Origin: Chionis minor
Lineage: Eukaryota > Chordata > Aves > Charadriiformes > Chionididae
Reading direction: 5' to 3'
Assembly: GCA_013398295.1 (NCBI GenBank)
Contig: VZSF01007823.1
Coordinates: 1,271,092 to 1,335,091 of the forward strand
DNA length: 64,000 nt
The stretch's first letter is position 1. Each line of letters opens with the position of its first letter. The translations under genes were made by a program, and so were the position numbers. Positions 23,701-38,700 of the stretch are shown here, piece by piece. The notes under the pieces were generated by a model. It saw only the letters and a program-made list of their open reading frames with translations. It was not told the DNA's origin and ran no database searches.

Positions 23701-26700
23701 ATTGCAGCTTATTAAAAATACAGTGGGAAGCTGCTATGCATGGATGTCACTGCCATCTGTGCGTGTTGCTCACATGTAGGACACAGGCAGATCGGCTCTT
23801 TGCTCAGAGGACCTTGCCAGGGAGGATGGTTTTTCTAAAGTGCTCAGCATTGACCTAATTCTACTTCTTTTCCAGTACATAAGCTGAATCCAGCCAGTGC
23901 TTGTACCCTGCTTTCACACGCAGTGCAGACAGGCCTTTCGCTGCAGTGGTATAGGCAGGGTTGTAGACTCCAGTATGCTGAGGAAATGCACGTCAGTCAT
24001 GCCAATTTAAACCATTTGCTTCTGTAGGAAAAATTTTCACTAGGATGGTTACAGAGGATGGTCTTTACAGGGTGGGGTTTTTTTTTTTTTGGAGAGTGGG
24101 GAGAATGTGTATCATTGATTCATACTTGCCACTGTTTAAGTTATTTAAGAGTTTCATGCATTAATCTGAGGAAATCTGAGGAAGTTAATGATTTAGCTCA
24201 CGAAGCTTGCCTTTCTTTAGGTCTGTGAGCTTGCTTTCTGTAAGTTGAGCTCTGTTAAGTTGAACATCATGGAGTGAACAGGGGACTAAAGCCGTCATAA
24301 CCTCCCTCAGCATTGTCATTCTCATCTCCCAGCACGTGGCCCCCGGGTGGCCCCACTTCTTGTGCTGCAGCAGGAGCAGAGGACGACGATAGCACAAGCA
24401 TGAGTTACAGTCATAGTTAATGTGCTTTTATGGCTGCAAGCTGGAGCAATATTGGAATACAGCTCCAATGCGCTGTGATTTCCAAAGTGGATAAGCACTA
24501 TTTATGCTTTTTAGTTTCCTGTCTTATGGAAGAAATATGATGCTTTTCCAAGAGTAGCTATTTTGATGGAGAAATGGATAGTGAAAGATGTCACATGATG
24601 GCCAACTGTGTGATCAGAGAGAGAAGCGTATTTCCTTATGACTCCAAATTAATACGTAATTTCAATCTCCTTTTTACTGTTATCAGCCAAGTGGAAAAGG
24701 CCCACGCCTACCTGAAGTTTACTGTGTCATCAGCCGGCTGGGATGCTTTGACTTATTTTCCAAGGTAAGAAGATTTTTTCTCAGTATTGCTTTTTAATTT
24801 GTTTACTGAGACACATCCGCAGCTATGAACCCGACGAGAAGAATTTCTTCCTTTGATGGGAGATAACTGTATTTTACAGTTGCTGTTTTGGATATTCCAT
24901 CCCTATTATTGAGTTCATCAAAGAATGTTTTATTACTTCTGTGACTGAGGCAGAACTTGATTCAAAAAACATCTGGGTGTCTGTATGATCTGGCTAACTG
25001 AAGTTTTTTCCATTGTTTTCTAAAGCCGTTCTGTGCTGAGCTGTAATTCTTGGCATCCACAGTTTGAATGATGGGCCAGTACCACTTTTACTCCAATACC
25101 CCGTGGAATTATGAGGTTAAGAAAAGAGATTATTTGATAAGTGAATTCTATATGCTTAACTCCACTGACATGTTTTTTATCCTAGGAGGCCAGGAAAGTA
25201 TGGATAATCTTTTAATTGGCGTCCACATTAATGAATCCAAAGTTGCATCATACGCTGATGTGGTTTACCTAGGTAATACATTTCTTGACGCAAGAGTTTC
25301 AAGACCATAAGCAGGGCATTGTAGCCAAACTGAGCGATTAAATAGCCACAGCAGCAGTTAACTACCAGTCAGTTCCAGAGCCACAAGCGTTCTTTTGTAA
25401 GACAAAAGGTTATTCAAATTAACTATTAATAACATTTCTGATTGATTAACATTTGAAATATCACTCTAGCTGCCAGTTTAGGACCTCCTAGTTCTCTGAG
25501 AGCATATTCTGTAAAATCCAGTGGGCACCTCGGAGTATCATATAGGATTTGCTGGTGATCTGTGGGGAATAATGATATATCTAATGTCAAATGGCTGCCT
25601 TCCGCTTTTCCAATTTCTATACAGTGTTCATAGAAATGTTGGTTTAATTTGCCAGAGAATTTCACTTTAGATATGGGAAATCTCACAGAACTTACACAGA
25701 TTTTTCTTGTTCGTTTGTATAGGAATAAAGTTGAAAACAACATGTAAATCACTAAAGTTAATAAAAAACATAGTATTTATATTGTTCATATGATCTAATA
25801 GTCATACAGAATGTTATCTTCAAAGCAGGTTTCAAGCTTTTCTAGATAAAACTTTGTTTAACTCAAATCATCTGTGAAGAAAAACAACTGGGTTGCAATA
25901 GTTAATTGCAATTCTGCTTCTGACGTCTTTCATAAAGCTCTGAAATCAAGGGTTTGTAACAGTGTCTCTTAGACATAATATGTATCTAAACACAGATATC
26001 TGTGAGCGAAACGGAATGCGTTGTTCTGGGAGGATACCACAGCTCACAAACCTCATGGTATGGAGAGGTGTCCTGAGGCTTTTTGTTTGCTTTTATGTTT
26101 TTATCTAATTTTGATAGTGCACTAATTTTCAAAGGAGGAGAATTTGGGGGGGGAGAGGGAGGGGAAGAAGGAAGGTCATTGCACCAAAATTGCAAATAAT
26201 CTGCTTTCCTTCAGTCTGTAACTTGAAAAAAAAGCATCTGATCATCCAGCCAAAATGAACCTGAGGTTGAGAGGTGAGTGGGTGAGTGTAATTTCCCTGG
26301 CTTCATCAGGGGCTGTTCCCAGGCATCGTGGCAGCCAGGCCCTGGCCACACGGGCCTCAAATTCTTCATCTGTGCGTGAAGGCGGGTTCCCACTCAATTG
26401 CATATTGGGCCCTGGATGGGACTGTAACGCACCTGAGCTCTTTTTCCACTCCTGAGCTCGTGAACGGGCTGGGTCACAAAGGGACCCCATCGACACTGGA
26501 GTCTGACTTCAGCCGTACTGTCCTACAGAGGGCTGGTCACCTCCTGACCGTACCAGTGACAGAGTGGGAGCAGGGTGTTTGGCAGCGCATGGGGCTGACT
26601 CCAGCCCTGGGCTGGATTTAGCACCGCTCTTCAGCGCGTACTCCCAAGTGCAGCATTTGGAAAGGGTTTGGATGAAACGGCTGCAAAATAAAGGAGGAAG

Positions 26701-29700
26701 AGTTTGAGCCTTAGCATCCCTGTTGGTTTGGAAGACAGATGTGGTGTGGATGGAGACAGAAGTTGTTGAAAAGTGAGACAGCCTGTTTTTCCAGCCTAGT
26801 AAGAGGAACCTGGGCTGTCCTAATTGATAAATCCAGTGAAAGAAAGGAAAACGATCATAATGGTATGCTTTGCCGAATTAGTCAAAACAAGGAACAGTTG
26901 TCTTTACAGAAAAATGTGAGTGATGAAAAACCATGAGATGTTGAACCTTGGATATTATTTATCAGAAAAACAAAAGAGTCCTCCGTTTTAAAATGTATCG
27001 TCCTGTTTCTGATAGCCCACATTATTTTCATCTTCCTCAATGCCTTTATGCTCATTGCTTTAATACTTACTGCTAAGACACACTTTGAGAACCACAGATA
27101 TCCTTACTTCCAGACAGTTCATTTGGTCATGTTTTTGACCTTTTTATCTCCTGAGATCTCTCTTCCAGTCTTACCCAGTTTAAATGCTCCTTTTTATTTG
27201 TGTTGTGGAGGTTCTTGGGACAGGGATATGACGCACACATGGCCCCCAACTCCAGCACCACGTAGCGACTGCAGAAAAGGAGATGGAGGTTGGGCACATC
27301 CCAGCTGCGTGCTGGCAGCGTGCAGGAGCACTAAGGGAACCGAGACATAGCCTTCGTTCATTGCTGCTTCCCAGTTGGGCAGCTGGTTTTGTTTGGTGGG
27401 AATAGTTGTTGTGCTGCAAATTACATCAAGAATGAAATTCTTATCTTCATTTACGGTTGTCTGCCACTTCCACCGACTGGAATGCAAGCTATGTATAGAG
27501 GCTCAGCTTTGCTTTAGTTAGAGCTTTACTGTGTTGCAAGGAGGAAGGGGAAACTATGCACCAGTGTATGCCCCTGCCGGCATTGGTGTCACTAGCCATC
27601 ATTGTAAGTCAGCAGCTTGTGCTTAAGTATCGTTTAATGTTCTGTTTCAGTGAGAAGCATTTCCAAGAGAAACAGGGGAAAATGCCTGGCTCAGACCCAC
27701 TAACTCTTCTATGTCCTTTTGCTCTTAAGTGGTGGTTAAAAGATCCCCATTTCAGGTCAAACCACTAACTGCTTTGAAGCTTGCTTTATCATCGTCTTTA
27801 CGTTTATCATCTATATGGTCTGTCTAATGTGGGAAAACTTAGCTGTGATCTAATTTATGTTGGCCCATGTGACCAAAGAGAGAAGAAAATAATAGTCCTC
27901 TCCGTCTGTAAGAAATTCCATCTGCTTATTTCAAAACTAGATTGCCTGCTCTGTGTCATGTCAAACACAAAATGACCTTACTGCAGGCACCCAGTGTAAA
28001 CAGCTGGGCATGCTTCATGAGGCTGCTCGCTGCTGGCTCCAGCTCAGCACAGGCTGCAACATGACTGCTGCCACCACAGCTGGGATTCTTCCAGGACCTC
28101 TTTCCTGGTGGATCTCCGCTGGTATCATAGTGTGGCAGAGTTGCTTTTCTTGCTGCTCTGGCTTTTTCTTACCCTCTCAGTTGAAATGGAAGAGATGCCC
28201 AGGGCAGAAGAAAGTGTTTCTCCTGAAAATTTCAAGATGTACCACTGAGATGAGATGCTGACCTGGCCTGTGGTCATGGGTTTTGTCTAGATCTTTCTCT
28301 TAGTCAGCTCACCCTGTTCAGGCAAAATCCCAACAGTATAGATCCCTTTTGCCATGCTGACTATTCTTTCTCCTTACCAGATTTGTTATTTCTTCCTTGT
28401 CTCTGTGTTGAGAGTATTCACAAACAGGCTCCATTTTGTAACTGGAAAATGTATAATTTTTGCAGTATGATTGAATCCCGTGACTTTAACAGTAGCGGAG
28501 CAGAAGAAATGCGTGGCAGAGGAGAATTAAACTTAGATCTGCCATATGTTTAGGTACCTGTGGGTCAAAAGATGCTTCAAAAGTGTATGTGGTGCTGATA
28601 TGTTCTGTCTCTCTCTCTCTTATGTGTTACTAATGGATCAGATCCTGGATGAGGTTGAACGGAGAAGAGGAATATCTGCTGCCTTAGTTTATCCATTTAT
28701 GAGGAGTCTGATGGAGTCACCTTTTCCTGCACCTGGAAAGACAATCAAAGTCAAAACCTTTCTGCCTGGAGCTGGAAACGAGGTAAAAAGCAACTGCAGA
28801 CATTAAAAGTCAAAGGCTCCCCCCTCACCACTCCAACATCAAACAACAAAAATAGAACAGGAGGCGGCACAGGAATACTGCGAGGTGTGTGAGGTGGCAC
28901 ACTTCAATATGAGCAGTGCGGGAGCTGCACCAGTGTTGATATGCTAATGCTAGTTCCCATTGATGATTATAAGCCGATTTATTGTTCTGTATTTGTTATT
29001 TTACATTTATTATTGTGTTTAAGAAAAAAACCACAAATGCCCTAGGATGCCTGGCTGGTGTAGTTAACAGAACTACAGCGTTGCAGGGCTTTATCAGAGG
29101 GCTGACAAGCAAGCCTTAAGTTTCCCATGACGACTGTACTTAAAACAGTTCAGCAGCCGGTTGTTGTTGCAAACCTCATTACTGCTGGTCCTGGCCTTGG
29201 TAGGAGGAGTGACCAGCAGCATTTAAATGGCTCTTTTTGGCAATAAATACCCTTTAACTGGCCCTTAAAGAAATAGTCTATATTTGGAAAAGCATGTCAT
29301 ATGAAATTTTTTGCGTGTGTGCGTGCACGCATATAATAAATTTCATTTCCTTTTATTACTGACTCGAGTAGCTAGAAGCCTAGTACTATACAACATAGGC
29401 CTTACGGGAAAATGGCAATATTGGTGCCTTGCCTAAAAAGTTTTTGTAACTTGAGGCTTGCTAGGCGTTTGCTGTGTCAAATTCTGCTCTCTGCGTATCC
29501 TTAGGTAAGTATACGGTAGCTCCACTCAGATGGGCACACATATAGACAAAATACATTACTGCAGATAAGAATAGAATTTGGCCCAGTTAGTGAAAGCAGG
29601 GGAAAAAAAAATCCCCTCTAGGGTTATTTTACACTCCTGAGGGTTAGTTTTACAGTGCTATTACTATTTTTACATTGAATCATATTTTCTTCACGTGTAA

Positions 29701-32700
29701 TGCCACTGACTTTAATGGAGTGGGCCTGTAATGTCACTTGGTATGAAATACAAAGCATTCCTTGTATAAGTGACTTGCAAAGCATGTTTAAGTCACAAGC
29801 ATTCTCCTCTGGAGAAGCAAAGGAAAATTAAAAGGCTGATTGGCATAACAGTGGTAAGATCTGATAATGCTTTTTTTATGTGAATGTATCTGGGAACCAT
29901 GGATCTGCAACTTCTCTATCCTCTGCTCAAGCTTCTGAACTCTCCCAGAGAAAAACATTGAGATAATTCCAAACAAACAAACAACTGTCTTCTGGCTGAG
30001 CTTTCCTCTCTGTTATGCTAGTACAAACTCGTTATTTAAATGGAATGCACTGGCTTAATTAGGAACAGAATCTTGTCCTTCCATTGTGGCTCCTCTGACC
30101 TAAACAAAGATGATGATTAATTGGGAAGTAGACAGTATATTTCTTTGTGATGAGCAGACTGAAGCAGAAAGCTTTGCCAAGGCAACAGAAAAAATTCATG
30201 GCATTTGTAAAAGCTGCCGTAACTTGCATTGCATCCTACCCCGCAGCAAGATTTTTAGCGTTGGAAATTTTGCAGTAAAACCAGTTCCTCGTGATTTGGC
30301 ACCTAAACATGGTTTGAGCCTGCAATTCCAATGCTAAGGAATGGAAGTGGGCACAGTTGCTGCATACGAGATCGTATTCGATTGTATTTTTGAGGGGTAG
30401 GCAGGCAGCGGTTCCCGAGGAGGTATTCGTGGTGCACCATCACTCCACAATTTGATTCTTACTGCTGTTCGAGGCAGCACCTGAGCGATGGGTACATAAT
30501 AAATACTCTGGCACCATAATGTTTCCGTATTTCAGGCTTTAAAAAACCAGATCTGCACGTGAATACTGTTCTAAAACTGACTTTCTTTTTATAGACCTGT
30601 GTTACCAATCACAAACAATATTACAACTAAACTGGTATGAACTGGTTTTATTTCCAGTAACCTGTGGTCTTGCTGTTGCTCATATCCTTAAAACAGTCTG
30701 TTTGTGAGGAATTTTGTAAGGGCTGCTCAAGTTTAAACCCAATACAGTATGCTCGTGGAATGTGGTGTCATGTGCATGAAAACATAAAAGTGGTCTAAAG
30801 CAATAAAGTGACGGTGATTTTTGGACGTATGGAAAGAAGGAGATGTATATATGTTCCTGTTAATATGTCTTCAGAGATTTCAACACAGCTTCAAGTTGGC
30901 CAACTTTTCCCCTTTCCCTTCTGCTTCCTCAAATTCCTCAGTAGTTCATCATTTGCTGTCTTGCACTTCATATTTTTCTCCCTCTATTGCTCTCTTCTTC
31001 ATGTTATTTTTCCCTCTTCTTTTTTCTGTCCTCCACCTTCAAGTTCCACATCTGAGCATGTCAATTGCAGAGTAAAAGGAAGATATAATAAAGAAATCAA
31101 GCAAAAGGCAATTGAGAAAAGGAAGGAGAGGGCCTGAGGTCATGGATGAAGTATGAAAATTAGACTTTAAAGGGATGTCACAAGTCACCATCTAAGACCT
31201 TGTCCTGACTCCCCAGTTAAGTATATATATGTGTATATATTTTTATGACAAAAAAAGATTTTAAGCATTATCTAGTGAAGTACGCATCACAGAAGAGTGA
31301 AAATGAAATAAATTGGGTTTAAAATTTGCCCAGCCTTTAAGGTCAGTCTCTGGCTCCTATCTAAATGTGAACTTGAATCACTAGCCAAGTTTATAACCAA
31401 ATTTACCTTGTCTTTATGGATGTTTTACCCCTGTAAGCTTCTGGCTCCAGTGTTTCCAGTTTGTTACTTGCTTCATACTGTTGACTTAGCCAAGCTTTAC
31501 GTCTCTGACAGGGTGTTTAGACGGCAGAATTATGCTTCCCTCGGAAATGAGAGCAGATTTAATAAGCGCAACTGTATTCTCGGGAGAAGAATGACTTGGT
31601 AGTGAGTTGCGTAATACAGCATGTCTCTGGAGTGCTGTGCCTCCAGCCTCCGGTTACAAGAGAGGATGGGTGCCGTTCTCCATGTCCTGTCAGCAGGCAA
31701 GCACGGAGCGGCGCTGGAGGGCCTGGGCTGGGGTGCCAAGCACCCCTGATGCTGTCGGCCCTGACCAGTGATGCTCACTGATGTTTGTTGGGTGTGTTCA
31801 GGTCATTGAGCTGCGGCGGCCCATGGACTCGCGCCTGGAACACGTGGACTTTGAATGCCTTTTCAAGTGCCTCAGCGTTCGTCAGATCATCAGGATCTTT
31901 GCTTCTCTCCTGTTGGAGCGGCGTGTGATTTTTGTAGCAGATAAGCTCAGGTAAGTGGCAAAGGGACCTGAACCACACGCTCAGGACAGTACTGTCACTG
32001 GACACAAAAAGCTTTATGAAATGTCCAGAATGGTTGTTAGATGTAAAGATCCTCTCACTGTTTGTTTTAAATAATTTTTACATCAATGGAAGTTATTTGC
32101 ATCAGGTGGGGCACACATTCGCTAGTGGTCACTAGCTACAAGCCACTTGTTCTATCTTACTTTCCCATCTGTAAAACAGCGATACCAATAGTCACCTGCT
32201 CCATAGTCCGCAGATGTTTGCACAGCTGTTTGAAACAATATAGTCCCAGCAATATTTCACTTGAGGTTTTGGAAGAGTACTCATAAACAGCAGTGGAGAT
32301 TGTCACTGAGGTGCAGTGCAGCCAGGCAGAGAAATTGAGTGCTGAGAGTTCACCTGGTTTGCTCCATGCAGTACAGAGAGTTTATAAAGGGGCTAAGCTT
32401 CAAATCCTGCACTACCGCGCCCATTCAGTGGGAGTGTTAAGAATGCTATTACGATCCATCCCAACTAGTTAGGATATTTTTCCTGGTGCTCACATGACCT
32501 GAAAACATTTCCTTTCCAAAGCTCCATTTTGGGCTCCTTGCTTCATCCTTTCAACATACCTCTTGCTTCCCTGCCTTTTGATTGCAGTCTCCCCTCCTTG
32601 GCTCCTCTGAGGCATGGACTGACCCCGAGGTGTAAGGAGTGAGAGCAACAGGTCACAACTCCACATGGCCTTTACCAAGGAAATGGGAGCTCTGTGTACG

Positions 32701-35700
32701 CATCCCCCTTGCCTCGCAGCAAAGAATCATCCCTTTTTTAGATGCTTGTGTAATCCATATAGAAAAGTGTGGACATTGTAAAGAAGATGTTCTTTACTGT
32801 GGCATGATAAATAATAAAAGATGGCAAATAAAAATAAAGACTGCAATTTATGAGACTCAGGAACATCCAGCATCTTTTAAAGGACACAAAAAACTGTATG
32901 GGTGGTTAAAAACACAGATGGATCTACCCAAACAAACTCTGTTAAACGCTTTATCAGCCCCGACCTTCTCTGAATGACCGCCAGAAATAATAGCTGCACT
33001 TAGTGGCCGCCAGTGTATATAATAGCAAAAATACTTTGCATAGTAAAAGCTTTACAACCTTTAGGGGAGAATTTCTTAAAGCTGCAGACCCTTCTCAGGT
33101 TATAAAGTTACTTCCTTAGCAGTCTTTTTTGTTGTCTAGAAAAACAGGAACATTTTATTTCATCCCTTCCCTTGTCAGTAACCCTTAGTTTGAACGACCA
33201 TTTGGGATGACTTAATTTCACATAAACTCCTGTTGAGAATTGTGTAGCTAGTCCAGGGTTTCTGCAGTACTTTAGTAGATATGTGAGTCACACCATGAAT
33301 ATTGGGGCAGGTGGCTTTTGAAAATACTGTTGGCTTGTTCTTTCTGACTCTTTTTCAACAGAATACTTAATTACATCGTTCTGTCTGTTTCTATTTTACC
33401 ATTCATTTAGCAGAATTAGTGGCACCCACAAGTCTGACCGTAACTCAGAATGGCACAGGTCTGCTTTCCTTCAAATGGCACGGTGGTTTGAGTGGAAAAT
33501 CACAGAAATGGTACAAAGAAAACGAGGGCTGTGCTGTGCTGCTGCCAGCTGTTGCTCTGCTTCGGAGTTCCCAGTTGCTCCTTTGTAAAGTTGTCCTGGT
33601 TTGGCAGAGTACCCCATGCCTTGATCCATTGAGTGCAGGCACAGTACCGCGGGGATGGCTTGCTGCTGGAGACATTGTCAGCTGTGAGGGCTGGGACAGA
33701 ACGCCGCTGTTCCCTGGGGCGTTTATCTGGGATAGCTGGCCTTACCGAAGTCATACAACGCTTCTGGGCACTGTTCAGAGAAAAGAAGCAACACTTAAAC
33801 CTACTTTGACAGGTTTAAGGCAGCTTGGCTTAGGAAACGGTCACGTTGCTGATGCCGAGGGCTCATGGTGACCCAGGGTTTCATCAGGTAACCAGGGTTT
33901 TATGCACATTGCAGGCCTGACTGGAAGCTGACAGCTCAGGCTTGTCTGTGCAGTTACCCTTCTCCTGATCGCTGCCTCGTCCCACGGACCTCAGAGCAGA
34001 GGATAACAGAGTCCTGCTTACAGGCAAAGTGCTGCTGCTCTCCCTTTTGGCACGCAGCAATAGGGCACCAGGACCAACAGGAACCAGAAATGATAAAGGT
34101 ACCTTTCAACACACATACCCAAACACTGCAATCTCCTGCAAAAACTGTTCTCCAGGGAACCGTTGTTTTTGTTGCGAGAGCAAGCCATTCAGTTGGGGAC
34201 CGTTAGCACGTACTTTGAGAAAGGAGAGGATGCAGATGGATCCAAGAGGCTTGTGAGGTTTTGTGGTTGCTCCTGTAAGAAGGGACAGAACCTTTCTTAC
34301 GGAAAGGTTTATATCCCTATACTTTTTTATATTTGCACGAACCTTTTATTATATACATATACTTTGTTTTGTTTAAAACAAGCATGATAAAATCTGATGT
34401 GGTAGATAAGGCCCTGGATTAAGACTTGTGAATCCTGAGCTCTCACTCTGAACCCTCCGACCTGCTGTGTGACACATGCTCTAAACATAGCTCCTCTCTC
34501 TTATCTTTTGTCTGATCTGTCTGGGATCCTAAAGGCTCCAGGATGGAGACTGCTTCTTGCTCTGTGTGTGCACGCAGCTCTGCGTGATTCAGTGTGGCCC
34601 TTCTCAGCACGGGGATCTAGGAGGTATTGTAAAATAGAAACTAATAATGAGTCCTTTGACAAAGGCCTGGAGAAAAGTGACAGTGGATGTAAATTCAATA
34701 CTTACTGAGGTTTAAATGGGGATGAAGTCTAAAATGAAACACTCTGGCTTTGAGCTAATAACTGTCTGTCTTGGAACCTTTGCCTTGTCTGACATGAATT
34801 TTGTTTATGGGCATCATGGCTGAAACTGAAGGAGTTTACCAGTAATGTGGAAAAAAAAAGAAGTGAAATATCTAACAGGTCCAGTCTGTGGGCCCAGAGA
34901 ATGAGAGCAGGAAATTAAAAAGATTTTACAAGGGTTTGATTTCTGCATTTACCCAAAAAATAGCTTAGAAATAAATGATGTTGAGGTTTAGGCTTCAAAC
35001 AATGAGATGCAATGGGCTTTTGTGGCTGCCTGTTTAACAGGTCTCCAAGCAATAAATGATTTCACACATTATACAAGTTCGTGAAAGTCATGACTAGTGA
35101 AGTGAGATTCATTCAATAAATTGTTATTTATGGTTCTTATAGTGCCCAGAATGTGAAAATCTATAGTCCTTGATCTTTGCACAGAAGAGGTTGCCATTTA
35201 GCATCACTTTTTGTGTTGAAACCAGCAATGAGGAAACAGTAGTAAAGTTTTGAATGACAGGACTGTCAGGTGGCCTTGGTTAGATACGTACAGGTAGGTT
35301 TGGGTTTTTTTTTTCCCATAAGTTGGTTTTCTGGTTGAAATTGGGGGAATAAATCCCTGTGGCTATTTGCTCATCTTCAGAAATGGGTTTGAATCTGCCA
35401 GTGACCTTTCAGTATTTTGCTTTCCAAGAACACTCAAGAAGACAGCAGAGAAATAAAGTTACTAGAGAAACTTGGAGTAATAATAATAATAACTCATAAA
35501 GAGGTAACTTAAAGCTCCAGTTCCTTAAATATCTGCTGAAAGAACAACTGAGATGGTATGTCCCATCTCAGTTCCAATCCCTGTCCCAGCTGGGAGCCCT
35601 CGTTTATGTTCCCAGCTTTCTGCCTGTTCCCCCAAACGCTGAAACAATCCCATGCCTGCCATCTGCAAGGGGAGAGCTGCTGTAGTGCAGTCCTCTGGGG

Positions 35701-38700
35701 TTTGAAAAGCTAGGCAGCAGATGCAGAATCGGGGAGTTCTGGGCTCAGGGAACATTGGTGTTGCTGCAGGCACAAAGGTAGCAACAGAAAATAAATAGAA
35801 AGCAAACATTGGAAGAAAAATATTTCTCTGGTTGTTTTGGTTTAGCTAGCTTGTTTAGCTGCTAGTCCCTAGCTTGTGTGCTGGGGAAACAAATTTGTGA
35901 ACTTGCTTGTTGAGGAGGTGATGTATCCATGCTTGTGAGAACAATCCCTTTGCTTTTTCCACGAATGTTTGGAGAGGGGGAAAGGAAGCCCTTGGGCACT
36001 TCAATGTCCCTTTGTTATAACCCCTTTTTTTTATAATTAAAAACTACTCTTGCTGTAATCCACTATATTGTGAAGGACTCAGCATAATTTGCTTCCGTTT
36101 CATATGTGGCGCAGTCCAACACCAGCTGGAGTCAGTGGGAGTGTTTGGATGAGGCTTGTCTTTTGCTGTGGATCTAAATCCTACAATATTCCTTTCAGTG
36201 GCCGTTCTGAAGCTTTAGGGGCTGTGAAAGGCTTCTATAGAGTCCCTGCTCTTGTAAAAGACAAAATAACTTTTATTTGTTTTGAATTTTGTTCTTATAT
36301 GAGATATTTCAGCTACTTCTCAGTGAAGCAGGAGCATGGGCCTCAAAGAAAAAAAATCTCTGTTCACAGCAATGGGTTTTATGCTTCTAAATGATCGAAG
36401 TGAACTTGGAAATGTACCCCAAAGCGAAGGAGGGCCAGGTGTTTCTCTAAGTGGCAGTGCCAGCTCAGGAGGTCCCCCCTCCCGCTCCCCATTGCTCCTG
36501 CCCTGCACCATGCTCTCCCTCATCCCAGAGGCTGTGCCGGCCCAGCCGCAGTAGGAATTACTAATTTTGCAGAGTTTCTGCAAACCAGATAAGCCCCTTG
36601 GCCAGGTCACACGAGGAGCTCCTGTGCTGGGAGAGGAGCAGAGCAGGGGGCTGAGGCTGAGGGTGGGCAGGAGCATTGGGTTGGGCACACTTCAGGGTGG
36701 CGTTGCCACTGAAAGGTGCCTATCAAGCACCATCCATGGGTGTGAGCCAGCTGAAGTTACAATATCTCATGAAATGTTGTAAATTTGTGGATAAACCCAC
36801 AAGTTTTTACCTGTGTGCAAGGGAGGTCTGAGGGAATGAGGCTGAGACAATGCTGGATGACAGTGAACTTGAGTGCAGCTAAAGCTCTTGCGTGTCAGTG
36901 TCATTCTCCATTAGGGATAGTCACAGGTGACTTTGTCTTCCCAAGGAGAGCTTTTTCCCTCCATGTTTCTGTGTCCCTCTGCCAGTACACATCCCCTGGC
37001 CCAGCAGGGACCAGCAGCCTGTCACCTGGTGCTCTGCAGGCCCCCAAAACCCTCCTCTGCAGCGCTCGCTCCATGAAGTCAAGAGGTGCTGTTGCAAGCA
37101 GGAGCTAGGCACCTATGAGGCAGGAAGACTTTATCCTGATAAGGATAAAAAACTTCTATCCTGTTAAGGGCAAAAACCTCCCCACCCCTCCCCAAAGTAT
37201 TTTGGACTGCCAGGAGGAATCTGTCTTCCAGCACAACTGTAGAAGGTCCAGGCGGATCCCAGACCTGACCAAAGGTTATGGGCTCCAGACAGAAACACTG
37301 ACTAATACAGGACAGAAGCATAAATATGTAAATACTGGGGGAAGTCATCCCGCAGGCATGTCTCTGTTAACTTTGTGGAGTGAAAGGGGAGCAGAGTGTA
37401 CTTGCATTCGAGGGCAAAGGCTTTCGGAACAAACAACGGCATTTCCCTAATCTCGTGGACCGAGGCAGCTTAGGGCCATCCGTGTTCCGCCTGGGATGTT
37501 CGGGGAGCATTGACGCTTTCTTCGTATTTGGATCTGTTGTTCTGGGCGTTGTGAGGCCATGACAGAGAGCAGCACAGCTGGCAGTTGAGGGGCAGCCTGG
37601 GTCCTGTTTCTCAGTGCCTACCTAGAAAAACGCTATTAGGGATCCTTTAATCTAGGAGACAAAATCACAGCATGATCTTGTAGCTCAAGTTAAAAGATGC
37701 ACATTTAAATTGGAGATAACTGGCAATGTTTTAGTAGTAAGAGTAAACTGCTGTTCCTTAGCGCTGTAGCAAGGTCAAGTGCAAAAGCAAGAGTAGCTAA
37801 ACTTTTAGGTAGATGAGCAAGGTGAAAACTCATTCTCTATTTCCTTATTGTATATTTTTTTAATTGAAAAAAGTAGGATATAATTCTTGCAAACTAATCA
37901 CAGCAATGATAGCCTTGACAAGGCTCACCTGCTGCCTGGGAATGCTCCGTTCCAGTAGTCATATCGTAACACTTGTAAAATCTGCCAATCTGCAGGTTAA
38001 AAGGTAAAAACATGTGTGTTAGGACAAAGAGAGAAAGTGTGCTCAGTAAACAGACAGTGAGCTTTGGCCAGTAATAAAGATTTCCTTTACTTTGCTCTGC
38101 CCCAAAAGCTTCCACCAAAAAAAAGGTGAGAGAAATTTGATGACAAACATGTGCCAGAAAACAGCTTGTGAGGGAGAATTGACTGCTGCTGGTCTCTAAC
38201 TGGTCTGTACCATTTCTGAGCATGGGCTACAGGAGCCACAGCTATGTCGTGTCTTGATCAGATCTGGCACAGCCCTATATTGAGCCCTATAAACTACATC
38301 CGGTTATTTTCCATAGGGAAAACTTTTTTTAGTTATCAGCTGTGCATTGAAGAAGGAGATGTTTAGAGATGTAAGCTACCGTACCTGTGGAATGTGTAAT
38401 AGCTCCCTGATCTGTCTAAACCCAGGAGAAGTATGGATGGCTGACATTTCTTCTGGTATTTTTTTATCCAGAGATCTCGAATTGCATTCTTAATACTGTC
38501 AGGATTATTGTGCTTGTCTGGTCTGATATGCTGAACATAAGCTTGAGAATTTCTTCCACTGATTTCTGCAGTGGAAGGAATGAGCCCTTGTATAATTATC
38601 CAATATGTAATCATACCTAGTAGACAGAATTTATTTTACAGCAAAAACATCCATTTCTCATGTAAGTAACCAGAGAATTTCCACTTCCTCTAGTGAGAGC

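Larger units (their letters stand above)
28783..31801 (+). other. DENND2B window intron 9
   Basis: 3.0 kb. It contains a possible old MITE remnant (29577-29728), an alternating purine-pyrimidine run near 29313-29332 and adjoining pyrimidine-rich and purine-rich blocks at 30900-31137. No exon was found. Confidence 0.75.

Noticed and set aside
33419..33871. 150-codon open frame in intron 10
   Set aside because: No similarity to a protein family, no splice signals in register, and the opposite strand is equally open.
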